Assembly: GCA_017607445.1 (NCBI GenBank)
Contig: JAEVHH010000004.1
Coordinates: 3,720,001-3,784,000 of the forward strand
Length of the DNA: 64,000 nt
Source of the DNA: Histoplasma ohiense
Lineage: Eukaryota > Ascomycota > Eurotiomycetes > Onygenales > Ajellomycetaceae
Direction: 5' to 3'
This document shows positions 44,988 through 56,873 of the stretch, piece after piece (the first letter of the stretch is position 1; each line of letters opens with the position of its first letter). A program made the translations under genes and the position numbers. The notes beneath the pieces were generated by a model that saw nothing but the letters and a program-made list of their open reading frames with translations, had not been told where the DNA came from and did not search any database.

Positions 44988-46020
44988 CTGACACAGCCTT
45001 ATCCGCAGAATTTGACTGGGGAACCGGCAGGGTTGAATGCATAATTTGCAGTTCTCCGGCTCATCTTTTTCGTTTCGGTCACACGCATGTTTCTCTATAT
45101 TGACGCCAGTCTCGTTTGAGGAGTGCATTGGTCATCCATTTTCGGTTCTTTCTTTTCCTCTCCTTCCTTGATAAGCGCAAGGACTGCTTTGAGTTTGTTT
45201 GGTACTAATGTTCGATAAATTCCGGGTACCTTAGGTCATTGAAATTGTACGAGAAAATGATTCGATTGTGGCCTTTAGTGATATAAAGAGTATATATCGC
45301 TCTGGGTGATACGGTCGACCAGTAGCCCATTTTTCGGTTATCAAATTTTATTAATTGAGAGCATTTAAAATTGTTTAAGAATTGCATCCCCAAGACCAGT
45401 TGATCGATCCGTTGGAAGTTCGGACGAGAGCCTGACGAACACATAACAACATTAGATTATTCATAATCGCAATAGTAGTGTAAGTGATCATGCTGCAATA
45501 CTGTGATCGTCCGTGCCCGTCCGTGCCAGTGAATTTTCGTTTATGGGCCAGGAGAAAAGCACGTGTATCTGCAACGGAGACATCAATCATACCTATGATG
45601 GAAAAACCAAAATTAACAAGATTGGAAAATAACATTATATCCCTCCGCCAACCTCTACGGGGGAGGAGGAGCATGATGAGAAACGGTCAAATTCATATGT
45701 TAAACTGCGTTTGAGAAATATGCGTTATCAACTGTATGTAGGTATGACAGTGAGAAAATGTAACACAGGCGCTAATAACCAGCCATAAGCTCTTCGAACT
45801 AAAGGATAGCATTGATAAGTGAACGAAAGATTCGGGAATAATTGAAACTTTGACACATACCCCACCCGCAGGAACGCCATATCGCTGAAATTCAAGGGAA
45901 AAATATTGAAGCAGTTGAAAATGGAATATAGGTTCTACGGAAAGTAATATGACTCAAAAGGTCGTTTATCATCACGGTAAAGCTACCTCCTCATCATTGG
46001 GATATAGCAAGCCCAGTTTG
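44988..46020. other. Convergent intergenic region
   Basis: 1 kb between the coiled-coil gene (plus) and the otubain gene (minus). Weak overlapping frames at 45375-45714. Nothing supported. Confidence 0.6.
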
Positions 46021-47870
46021 TTACTTATACTCCTCGTTCGGATCCCATTGGGAAGGCTGGAAATCGGGATGGTGGAAGTGCGCAAGATTTGTAGGAGAGC
46101 TATGAGTTGGGTCAGTACTATAGGGTAGAATGTGGCAACATAGTTTTTAATGATCTGTAAGAATCTACCTACTTGCTGAGAGGTACAGAAGGTAGCGGGA
46201 GGGTATTCATTGGCTCACACACTAATGGATTCATCCTAATCTGGAGCTCTGTGGATTTATCCGGAGTGGAAACTGGGCTGACAGGAAAACTGGAGATTGA
46301 AGACGGTTGCGAGGGAGCTGGTGGAGACTGGGAAACCATCGGAGGTGGAATATTTGGGCCCATATGTCTGCCCGAAAACGTGTATGGTTGGCTAGAGGGC
46401 GCTTGTGGTGAAATACTGGTAGTATTGAGGGGGAGACTTGGTATGGACATCAAAACTGGGTTCAAATCAAACGGCAACGCGCTCGAATACCATGGCAGAT
46501 AGTCAGAACTCATGGCGTATTGGAAGTTCACTGATGTGAGTCCTTGATCGTGTCTTGTTTGATCGGTTTGATATAAGAGATCGTAGTGACCACTACATAC
46601 TATTTCAGCATCTGCTAGTTCGAGATACGGGGCAAGACGGGAATTCTTACGGCCGATAAAGAAGTCTGATCGTTGCGATGGGACTATTCGGTGAGAGCAA
46701 ATGAGGGGTGACCTCCGTCCCCTCGCTCCTGTCAAGGTAGAGAATCTCGATAGCAAGCCCTGACCCTTCAATGACTCCGTCGAACAGGCCCTGGAGGCCT
46801 ACTTCATCGATTTCGGTTTTAACTGTTTCGATTGTCTTTTCACAATATTCCCCAACAGACACCCCAAGGAAATCCGTATAGCGGCTGGAATTCAATTTCA
46901 TCCAAGCACTCGTCATTAACTAGTCCATACCAATTTGGTTAAGTAAATCCTTTAGAAGTTATGGAGGTGGGGATTCGCTTGGCCTCACCCTAAAATGCAT
47001 AATAAGAGAGGAGGAATTGTATTCGTCGTTAAACGCGTTAAAGAGGAAGGTATCGTCAAAGCTTCCTTTCCCAATCTCCTGCGATATCTGGTTCAAGAGC
47101 TCCTCGGTGGCGTCAACGAACATTTCGTAAAGATGTTCCTGGCATCCAGCGGAGTTCAGGAGTTTGTTGAAGGATTTGAGACGCGCTAGCTCCTGTGTCA
47201 CCTTTGTAGTATCTCGTAGATTGAATAACGTCTCAAAATATCCAAAGGCAACCGCTAGCGGAGCATATAAGTCTCAGAAGTACAAGATAGCTAGCTAAGG
47301 GGGGTCATTCAAGCCGCTCACCTCTCCATCCGCAATTTCCATCGCCTTTCATAATACGATAATGCGAATGGGTATGAGAAAGCGCCTAGTTACTGGCAGT
47401 CAACCCTACAATCCTCAAGATCTACCCCATCCCTCATGGAAATGAGCAATGTTCCCCCAAAACATACAGTAGTCTTTGCAACATATATAGGATCCGCGTT
47501 CGCGTATTCGGACGTTATCATACTGCTCGATTGTTTTGGGCCTACTAGAGGACCCTGTACGAACCGATTAGTCAGTAGGTCCAAAATAGGCCAGAGAGGT
47601 GCTCCTCACCTGTAGGTCCGGCTCATAGTGATTGGAGAGTTTTTGGAACTCCAACATATGATCCGGATCTGCCATGTTGCCAGATGAGGGAATGTTGCTC
47701 ATGGTGACGTTGTATGTCGATGCTTGATGGAAATGAACTGGATATGGGGCGTAAAATATATCTTGGAATACAGGAGCTGTCCGATATATTCGGTAGTGAT
47801 ATGCTGAAGAAAAGTAAAATTGAAAGTAAGCAAGGTTGAAAGGGTCCGGCGCAACTGCTTGGGACTGCAT
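46021..47870 (-). CDS. Otubain-type deubiquitinase (peptidase C65)
   Basis: OTU cysteine protease that removes ubiquitin chains; related to OTUB1. Seven exons: 47870-47610, 47554-47468, 47385-47322, 47254-46989, 46919-46651, 46592-46173 and 46099-46021; 481 aa. All six introns are GT-AG and the phases agree. The catalytic core is D131-G-N-C134 in MKGDGNCGWRAVAFGYFETL; splicing places introns just before and just after it. The catalytic histidine is H318 in GHYDLLYQ. About 85 N-terminal residues, including the EFQKLSNHYEP ubiquitin-contacting type segment, precede the OTU fold. After the OTU domain comes a Ser/Pro-rich tail of about 150 aa, ending in FHHPDFQPSQWDPNEEYK. The tail is longer than in animal otubains (about 270 aa) and is probably disordered. 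Confidence 0.92.
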
Positions 47871-49772
47871 GTCGGGAAATATTTAACCAGGACAACCAAT
47901 CAATATTTTTTTGTGTTTCTGGGGTTTTCGCCCAAGGGAAAAAAGGACTTCCAGCAACAGCAACCGATCCCAATTTTCTGAGGAAGAACAGAAGGGAAAC
48001 AGAATGTATATATTAAAAAGTTAACCAATGTCAAATAAGACAGGGACTAATTAGATTACATTGGGAGCACAAGGCAATGCATAACAGATACAGAGCACTG
48101 ACAACATCAACAGCGGAGTAGAGAAGTAGAAGAAAAACGATACGGACTCACGTCAATTGACAGGAACGGGAGAGCCTGCTCCGTATGAGTATAGCTATGA
48201 AGGAGGAGGTCCAGTTTATGTATTATGGTATTCTGAGGCCGCCTGGCGAGGTGGACAATAGCTACCAAGAGCCCCTCGCGTCAGTGGGTCGGTAGTCACG
48301 AAGTTGCTACTCGGACTCAACTATTGCCATGACTTCGGGACGGCTTCTTTTTGGAACATGAGCGATCAAACAACGGCAACGAATAGAACCTGCATGGCGT
48401 AGTGGAGGGCCAGAACCAGCACTGCAGTAATTGATCGTTTGCAAGAATGTCGAGTGTATGGTGGAAACTTGGGGGATTTTTGTCATTGGGCTTGAAAGTT
48501 GAGCAACCTGCGAGATCCCCGAAGGGCTGCTTATTCAGCACCACACGAACAACGATCAACCTCCTGGTCACCAAAAACACCAACCACAACACACAAGACA
48601 TTCTCCTCTCACCGCAAATAGTAATCCCAATGCCATCCGTCATGCTGCAATGCCGGACCAATGGCTACTGGCTTGGCATGATTCGCTACAGCACTTAGAA
48701 CAGCTTGATGAAAAGGCTTGGTTCACCAAACCCGTCCCCTGGGAGTTGGCACAGCGAACTTGTCAAGCACTCTCACTCGACTGGCCTGCTCAGCACTTGC
48801 ATATTTGCTGAAATGAGATTCTGATCTATGGCGCAAGTTCCGGAGGATAACCTTCTGCAGCGACTTTTGAGAAGCGGATGGACATTCGGTTGCCTCTCAA
48901 ACGGCCATTGGTGTGTGGGATTGTCATGTACTGTACAATGCAAGGCGACCATGCACATGCAGGGAAAATCTTGTCAAAGCACGAATCAATTCGAGCAACA
49001 CCAACTAAGGCAATGATTATGGCGCAGCCATGCAGTGTGCGTTCTTGTTGCCAAGGTACCTTTCAATCGTCAAGTCAGTACAAGCATAATTTGCGCGGAA
49101 GGCTAACGGCAGGCGGCGGTTAGAATTACCAGTTACTGTTCCTTCATATCCGTGGGCATAAGCCAGGGATATTTTCTTAGTTTTTCGGGATGTCACAAAA
49201 TGGCTATTTTTTCATAGTCTAGGACGTTTTCCCGACAAAAAAAAAAAGACACCTCGCCCAGCAATACCCAGCCTCGAGTTCTCGTTTCAGGCGGTATCCT
49301 CCAAATTTCTAATAAGAGAAATTTTCTAAGAAAAGCAAATTGCTATCTGCCTAGCTCGAAATTATCGCCACCTGCCCAGAAATATAGTTTGTCACTTGAG
49401 CTTGAGAAATATAAGAGAGCCCGCCACAACTCCACTTGCAATGGTTGAAGGAGTGGGAGAGGAGTCCATTGCCATAAAGTTTGGCAACTGATGGAATTGA
49501 ATCAAGTCGGGTGTTTATTATAACCGAAGCTGAAGCCGAAAGACCCATTTCTCCAGAATACGCATATATTCACGGCGGAGCCACGGCCACGAGATATCTA
49601 CAAATTAGGGAATGCAGGACTGCCGTGGAGTCGTGGACACTGGTTGTAGTGTACAGTACATACAGTACATTGCATGGTACTTTACGGCTTTTTCCCTGAC
49701 ACGGCATGCGCTCAACTCAAATGCTCTATTTAATCACAAGCTAATCATCAAAAAATAGGTTTTGATACTTTC

Positions 49773-50130
49773 ATGCCTCTCTTCCGAACGTTCATTTTGT
49801 TATTTCTGTTCCCTATTGCTGCCAGCAAGCCTGGCCACATAAGCAATACATCGTCGCTCCCTCCATCGTTTGGCTATCAGGTATGTCCGTAAGGAGCTGG
49901 TTCTAAAGATTGTCTAACACATTTAAACCTGCTCGTGTCGATCCCCCACGGATCCTTTGTTAAAATATCAGCAGTTGAAGGCTGCTGTCGTTCCATCGGT
50001 CCTCAACTACCAACATTCGCTCATTCGGTACCGGCTATTTCTAACGCTAGCTAAGATATCAAGATCATTTGTTTGCCAACTCACTTTTGCGCTATACGTT
50101 TGCTTGTCGCTGTTGCTGCCCCTGACATGA
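49773..50130 (+). CDS. Possible small secreted or membrane peptide, 88 aa
   Basis: Low-confidence gene. The ATG at 49773 opens MPLFRTFILLFLFPIAAS, a textbook signal peptide or membrane segment. The first exon (to 49880) ends at a GTATGT donor and the second (49972-50130) follows an ATCAG acceptor. The frame is kept to the TGA, giving 88 aa. The C-terminal part has a second hydrophobic stretch (FALYVCLSLLLPLT). No family and no cysteine pattern of an effector are visible. The intron lacks a branch site at the usual distance. It could be the remains of a larger gene, or chance. Confidence 0.25.
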
Positions 50131-51859
50131 AGGCTCTGGCAATAGTTATTTACTGGCTATATCGCAGCGTTCGACATACTAGGCAAAGGTGCAACTGTGT
50201 TTACAGAGCTTTTAAGGGGGTATCATGCTACGCATCAATTTCAATTGAAAGATTTATCTTCTGACAATTTGCGAAGAGGAATTACCTCCTGCCTCGACCA
50301 TTTTATTTTTGGGTGTGGCAATTATGTCCTCCATAGAAAAGCTGGCACCCGCAACCTTCCATTAATCTTCAGTGAACCGTGGATTGATTACGGATACTCA
50401 CCGAAACCAAAAAATTGATCAGACGCGAACTGAATGAAGCAGCTGGGGAACCTGGATGTATGAAGCACCATGGAGGAAATCGAACGTAGTCGAGCCGGAA
50501 CCCAACATATCTCCATTTCTGAATACATTCACTTCTCTCCCTCACAAATTGGTGATTTGCTTTTTTTCCAGGTCCACAGCCCAAGCAAAAACATGTTTGA
50601 AGACCCCTTACACGCCGCTGAAGCTCTTTCTGTCCTTTGCTTTGATCAACAGAAAGTATTGCCAATTGAATCAGATAAAGTGTTCAAGAGGATATCTCGA
50701 TGATACCCTCCAATTATTAAGACTCGAAGGATCTGAAGTCCCGACATTCCACCGGCTGCATATCGAATCTGCAGTTGAACTCCTCTCAGCCCTGTTGGCT
50801 TTACCTGCTGTTTGTTCGCAGCATTCTACATCATAAGATTGGGCTATCGTGCTTTCTATCAAAAATAGCAGATATGAATTCTTACTTGTATCACATGCAT
50901 AATATCATTGCATATCAGCAAATGGCCCTCTCCACCAAATGCCCCCTTTCTCAGGGCCAAACAATCAATTAATTCTAGAACAAACAAAACAGCATGCATC
51001 CGTGTGATGAGAGTACAAAGCTGACAGATATTGATAGCTCAACGTGCTGGGGGAAAAATATGACAAAAAAAGAAAGGCGGGAAAAATTTTTGGGAAACCA
51101 GTGGAGGGGATTTTTCTTCCTTTGGTCTCCAGTTAGTCAAGAATACGGAGTATATTTGGGTCATTGTTTGATCTCATTTTTGTGAGTGTGATGACCATTC
51201 GTGATTTATTTTCCTGGTTCTTCCACTCTCCCGGCATTCCTTTTCCTTATTTTCAGGTTCGAACACAGAATTGGGAAATCCGTTACCTGCCATTGGCGAA
51301 GAAAAGAGGAAATTTTTATGGTCATGGCTTGTGAGTTGACATCGAAGCCCCTACTGTTCGCTCTGTGGTTCGAACGAGAATTCGACCATCCAACAACAAT
51401 GTGTTAGTCGTGCAGTCTGCCTTACCATTAGCTACTAATTTGCTCAAATGTCGAGTATACAGTTTGATCGTTGGCTCAAAACAACAAGCAATCCTAGTTC
51501 CCAAAGGCGAGGAATATGGTAAACTTCCATAGCCACCTTGGTATACATTTACCAATCGTTTGGGGAAAGATTTACACACCAAGCGGACCGTCCGAGTGAG
51601 CCTACACTTTGAAGTCGAGCTCGGATTAGTTATAGGCAAAAACGCTCCGTGACTACGACCCGGCAGGCAAACGCGGCGGTTTGGACATCTCTGGCCGCCA
51701 AAACCGTAAAACCATATATTCAGTAATGTCTATCGAGTATCCAGGGTAGAGTATACCTTATGGTATTGGCCCTCTCTCGCGGAAATATATTCTATTCCTG
51801 AACCGCGAGCATAACTACATTGAAACATTCCTCAACTAGGGGAAATCATACGACTCGAA

Positions 51860-52051
51860 TTACTTGGTCGCTCCCGAGAGCATGCTATCGGGAACGTTGG
51901 GGAACCTGCTCCTTTCGTCATATTCAAGACTGAGATAATGTTCATGTGTTGATGGCAAATCCTCGGAACTGTATACAGCGTCTGATAATAATTTTCCAGA
52001 TACGCCCCACAGCATTAAAATCAATGACTGCCAGTTAGACACGAAGTCGCA
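51860..52051 (-). other. Orphan coding-like segment
   Basis: Open frame without ATG reading DFVSNWQSLILMLWGVSGKL, then an acidic stretch ending at TAA. Amino-acid composition is protein-like. A second open stretch, LKFGKIRRNIWETESGRES, lies about 40 bp upstream on the same strand. They may be exons of a decayed gene. No family recognised. Confidence 0.2.
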
Positions 52052-52752
52052 TCAAGAAACCAAGGGCGTTATCTAGAAATCTATTGCGCAGATTCTCTGC
52101 CGCTTTCTGTCTCCCAAATATTTCTACGAATTTTCCCAAACTTTAGGTGATAATTATTTGTTGGTGTCTGGGAGATCCTGCGGAGTTCAGCACAACATCT
52201 CGCCTCGGAGAGGGAAAATGGGTGTGGAGTTCGTCTATGAAATCTGACAGATTGGTGATCTACTATGGCAACGTGGTTAAACAAGTGTAAGGCAAGTCTT
52301 TCCTACAGAAAACTGCGTTAAGATACTGTCGCAGGCGAGAAACAGCCGATCCCTCCTATTATACGTTATCGCCTGGGTCATGCGTCGGAGATCAGAATTT
52401 GGTTCCCAAAGTCGCCTTGATGCCTTCTGGTGATATCAAGAGTCAACCGGATAACTCCGAGATCTGCGGGGGTTTTTTTTTTTTCAGCAGATCCGCCGCA
52501 TCGATTCCGTGAATCTCCCTTCCCACACATTGGTTGATTTTGCGAACAAAATGAAGATAACATTACGGTGTGAACAAAAGTCTCTTGCACACGCTAGGAA
52601 TTTAACTGGAAATCTCAGTATTAAGGCGCAATAATACATCCAGTCTTCACACATAGGTTATGGGCCAAGCTTTAGGCATCAAGCCCCTGAATCCAGCACA
52701 ACTGTTTGGGGGGCTTGCCAACTGATCTGTACCGTGCTTACCAAATAAATTT

Positions 52753-53013
52753 TTAGCGCATGCAAGGAAGGTCTTTTAGCGTCTGGTTTGACATTTGGTG
52801 AAGGAGAAGAATCTCGCTCATCCTAACATGATCGTCACGATCTACAAATAGAGTGATGTGCTCGGCGCGCATCATGCCGTGCTGCACATCCTGCTGAAGA
52901 TTTGTCGCAAAGGCCACCACCTCTTTCGCTACGAACCACTCACCCTCGGAAACGCAGAGCACCTTTTTATATAGCCTTGTACTTTTGGCCCAAGGGTGTA
53001 ATTCGAGAGTGGT
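52753..53013 (-). other. Orphan coding-like segment, 86 codons
   Basis: Open frame without a start codon, bounded by an upstream TGA. It reads ELHPWAKSTRLYKKVLCVSE and continues with EWFVAKEVVAFATNLQQDVQ and EHITLFVDRDDHVRMSEILL. Composition is typical of a folded protein. No acceptor site precedes it, so it is more likely a gene fragment than an exon. No family recognised. Confidence 0.2.
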
Positions 53014-54777
53014 TCAATTAAGAGAAAGGATTCACCCGTACGTACCCCCTCCGTGCAATACTTACTTCTACGTACAGCTGTTTACAGGCAAAAATGGACA
53101 TTCCTATGAACCAACACGTGAATGACCATACGGACGTAAAGGGAAAGATATATTAAAAAAAATAACCGGCAATTTCTTAATTTCCTGGCTCTATTTCATT
53201 GGACAGACTCGGTTCAGAGCATACTCTGTTTTCCGCTCTCCAAGGGTTTGTTTGGCAACTGGGCCAACCAATATTATAACTTGGGCTTGATAGATCTCTG
53301 GTTTCCAAAAAGGAGCTACACGATGGGTTGCATAAGATGTGAGAACGGGCTAGATTGTTGAAGTCTCGACTGGTGGTATATGGACATAATCATCACCTTC
53401 TGTTCAAGGATGATGGTATGCGAGCAAATTGGCGCGAGGTTGTGTATGGCTCGTCTCGACCCTGGCAGATCATAGTTTTCTTTTATCAGCATCTCTCCTC
53501 TGAGTTTCTCTGATGTCCAGTAACTTACACTAGCTCTTCAAGCTAGCAGCGGATGGCTAGAGAGGAGATCTACGTGCCATACATTGCATGCATTGTGCAT
53601 ATGAGCCCACAAAACTTTATCTGAGAGCAAACTCTTCACTCTTCAATTTCACTTGATGTCCGAGCGAAAGCGGCTTAACTTTGGAAATCGATCGCTCCTG
53701 AAGAATGAGTACGTCCGTAAGTGCCAATCTCTTTCACTCCCTTCATCCATCAGTCGCCACACTTTTCTACCAATAACTACTGCGGAGTAAGTTATGCAGC
53801 TATGCCCATACGTTACACTTTCCTTGGCCCAGTGCTTGGGCGGGATTTGGTAGTTAAGAAACCTACTCTGGTTCCACTTTCTGCGCGTTCCATGCAAGGT
53901 TGATGATCACCAAGGGAGCGATTGACACTTGACAGACACTTTGCAGCTAATCGGGACTAAGGGTCTTGTCGACCTGGCAGCCTGCACCTGCTATGATGCA
54001 GAAGATCTCCTTTTCTAAGATGCGCTTTCTTACTGGGGTGCAAGCCTTAGTGGTGATGGATTTATCCACTGGCTCACTCGCCTTATTATCTCGAACAGTA
54101 AAAATATATGATATACGATTCAGTAGGTGATGTACGTGCATAAATACTTTGTATGCAGTTTGCTGGTTGAACGGCACCGCGAGAACAGCGAGGGGTGACA
54201 ATGTCCTGAATAAATCTAGATCTAGCCTTTCACGTCTTCTTCTGACGGAGATGGCCGTATGGTTGGATCGTACCTCATTTGTTATTTGGGATTGATGAAA
54301 TGGAACTTCTAGCTAGGTAATCTGTATAATCCGTATGCGGTTTTGGTTCCATTTCTCTGGAATAGCAACGGGATTTAAGATTCGGATAGAGGCTGGTGGG
54401 AAGGTCATAAACAACTGCTTGCTATGAGTTATGAAGAGAAAGACATTTTGTTTAAGACCACGTAGCTCGTCTAATATACCTTAGCTTGTTATCCAGGTCG
54501 ATGGATTTATTCTGGCCGCCGGATAATCAGGAACAGAGGGGTGAGGGGTTACTGGTTTGGCGACCGTCCACTCCACCGTGGTTGTAAAGGGGCTTGCGAA
54601 ACTCTCATTTGTCTTGGTCGAGAGTAAACAACAAGCCCCTCATCGTTTCTATAATTCTATAAAATTCGCCAGCGGCCCGATGTTTCGATTAAAACAAGGT
54701 GCAGCAAGAGAATTCCAAATACATATGAAACGATAGGCAAGGGCAAGAGCCAAAACAAGCTCGTTCGTGAAAAAATA

Positions 54778-56504
54778 TCAGAGAGCTCGTGAGAATGCCT
54801 TTGCAATCCCCGACTTCCCTTGCCAATCCCGCCTTGCCCGACCAACACCCAATTTTCGGAATTCTGGAGATGGCAAAACATCTCCCGCAAGACCCAACTG
54901 CCCATAGCCCCCGTCGGTATTCACCAAAGTCGCAGGGATACGAGCGCTATCCTCGATTCTAAACCCGTCCGCATTGGTCAAAACACTCCGCCACAACGAG
55001 TTTAGCTGAGATGTCCAGGTCCCCAGAGCTTGCAGTCGTTCATGGTCGTCAGCCCTATTAATGACGACGGCGCCAGTTTCCTGGTCAATTGTCGCATCTG
55101 GGATCTTCTGATCAAGAATTAGGAAGCTGAGGATATCCTGGACTTCGGGGAGGGATATCTTGATTTGTTTGGAGATGAAGGCGAGGCTGAAGCGAGTATA
55201 AGGGGCTATTAATTTGAGGACGGCTTTGGTGCGCATGTTACGACTAACTTCGTCGATGTTCTCGGCTATGAAGGGGTCTGAGAGGACGTCCGGGTTATTG
55301 CGAAGGATTTCTTCGTACGCGTGGATGTCATCGCGTTGGAAGGCGTCGACTAGGTCAGTCATAGCGGATATTCGCGGGTCTGATTTGTATGGTTTGGTCT
55401 CTTGGGAATCGAAGGGGTTGATATTAGACTTCATTAACATGGTTGTCAAAACAAGGTACTTTAGGACCTGGATCCTCTGCATTGAGCCAGCTTCGTCATA
55501 GTTCCGAAACGATTCGAAGAAATCACTCTGTGCCTCCTTCCAGTTTTCTTCGCTCAAGTGCATTTTTCCCCCACATTCGCGAATTATCCCCATGATTTTC
55601 GGATGTGGCACGGCGGACCGCACGGTGAGCGCCCTCTGATAGAGTGCTTTTAACCGTTTATTGTTCTTTGTATTCGCATACATCTGGATTTCCAGAGCAT
55701 AGACCTCCAGTGAATATGTCCCCTTAGCTGGATCATCCGTCCCATCCTCCCGCTGACATGCTCGATGTAGCTCCTTCACTTTTTTGCTTAGCAGGCCGTA
55801 CTCTCTGCGATCAAGCCAGAGTCTGGCCAACTTGATATTAGTCTTTAACCAAAGCCGTTCATTGTTGGTATTTTGGAAGGAGTCCAGCGTTAAGGAGTAA
55901 AATTTCTCCATGCAATGATACGCCTTTGCGTCATCAGACCCTTTTTCGATGTAATCCAGCATGTTATTGATCGATTTCTCGGAGTAGTTTCTTGTGACGG
56001 CGGATTTAATGTAGGTGAGCAGTTCGCGATAATGTTCAACGGCCTGAGCGCATTGTTATTAGTTACACCACCAACACAACATCACTGTAGAGGGCATAGT
56101 TGGCACTTACATCTTCATATCGACCAAGTTTAAATTCTAGTTTTATCGCTTGCTTTAACCCTTTAAATCCCCTGTTAGATCGGCGAGATATTAATTGTCA
56201 GCAAAACTCTCCTCCAGTTTCAAAGTTGAGATAACGGAGGCGCACCAGTCGCCTTTCTCCTCCTCTAGACCCGGGACTTCTGAAAATTCGTTAATAGCTT
56301 CTTCTGGGTTATCCGCTTTAATCTGCTTTGCATTGTAGTATTTATTTTCGATTCCAACATCCCCAGCCTCATCTTCATCGGCGTCCTCATACTCAAAGTC
56401 ATATCTATAATAATTAGTTAGCAGTCGTAGCGCGAAGCTTGTGGGGAAATGGTAATTACGTACTCCTCCTGGTCGGAGTCCTGCATAAAATCGTCGTCCG
56501 ACAT
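54778..56504 (-). CDS. CSN2: COP9 signalosome subunit 2
   Basis: PCI-domain subunit of the COP9 signalosome, which removes NEDD8 from cullins; CSN2 contacts the cullin-RBX module. Four exons: 56504-56464, 56404-56246, 56171-56111 and 56043-54778; 508 aa. Introns are 56463-56405 (GTACGT...TAG), 56245-56172 (GTGCGC, CTAAC, CAG) and 56110-56044 (GTAAGT...CAG). The N terminus MSDDDFMQDSDQEEYDFEYED is the acidic CSN2 start. WGFKGLKQAIKLEFKLGRYE and NMLDYIEKGSDDAKAYHCME are family hallmarks. TPR-like helices run to about residue 330, and the PCI winged helix is at about 350-430 (YTRFSLAFISKQIKISLPEVQDILSFLI). It shares a short promoter region with CWC25. RPN5, its lid paralogue, is 32 kb away. Confidence 0.95.
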
Positions 56505-56873
56505 CTTGGAAGGTTAAGCGGGTAGGTGGACTCGACCAAAGCCGGTTTGACTGGATAGGGCCAGGAGTTTCGGTAGAAAAGTGTTGACTTTCGGAATATA
56601 GGGATCGCACTCTGTAACTTCAAGTGTGATGATATACAAGAGCAATATCATTAGCAAAGTTATGGTGAGTCGTAAAATGTTCTCTATACTATTTGTAGGT
56701 ATTTACTCCAGTTTGAAGGTACGCCAAGACGCTACTAGATATATCCGGACTAGCGCGGCTCTTTCCCAAGTTTTGCCACAGTTGTCGGATAGCAACTTTC
56801 GAGGGACTTTTGACTTTCTACTCACACCCTCTGGCATTACTTTCATATATTCACATCCATACACATTGCCAAA
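56505..56873. promoter_or_regulatory. Bidirectional promoter region, CSN2 / CWC25
   Basis: About 370 bp separating the two divergent start codons. It must hold both promoters and both 5' leaders. No strong motif was picked out by eye. Confidence 0.6.

Larger units (their letters stand above)
47871..54777. other. 7-kb gene-poor region
   Basis: The longest stretch without a recognised gene apart from the right edge. It includes the otubain promoter (left) and the 3' flank of CSN2 (right). Short open frames occur throughout. Three coding-like islands are listed separately (49773-50130, 51860-52051, 52753-53013). No transposase, reverse transcriptase or terminal repeat was recognised. Confidence 0.55.

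Noticed and set aside
54778..56504. A frameshift in CSN2 near 56460
   Set aside because: A first reading with the GTAATT donor broke the frame. The better GTACGT donor 4 nt upstream restores QEEYDFEYED, so the gene is intact.
21917..56504. RPN5, otubain and CSN2 as a ubiquitin-system gene cluster
   Set aside because: They are 22-32 kb apart with unrelated genes between; chance proximity is the simpler explanation.
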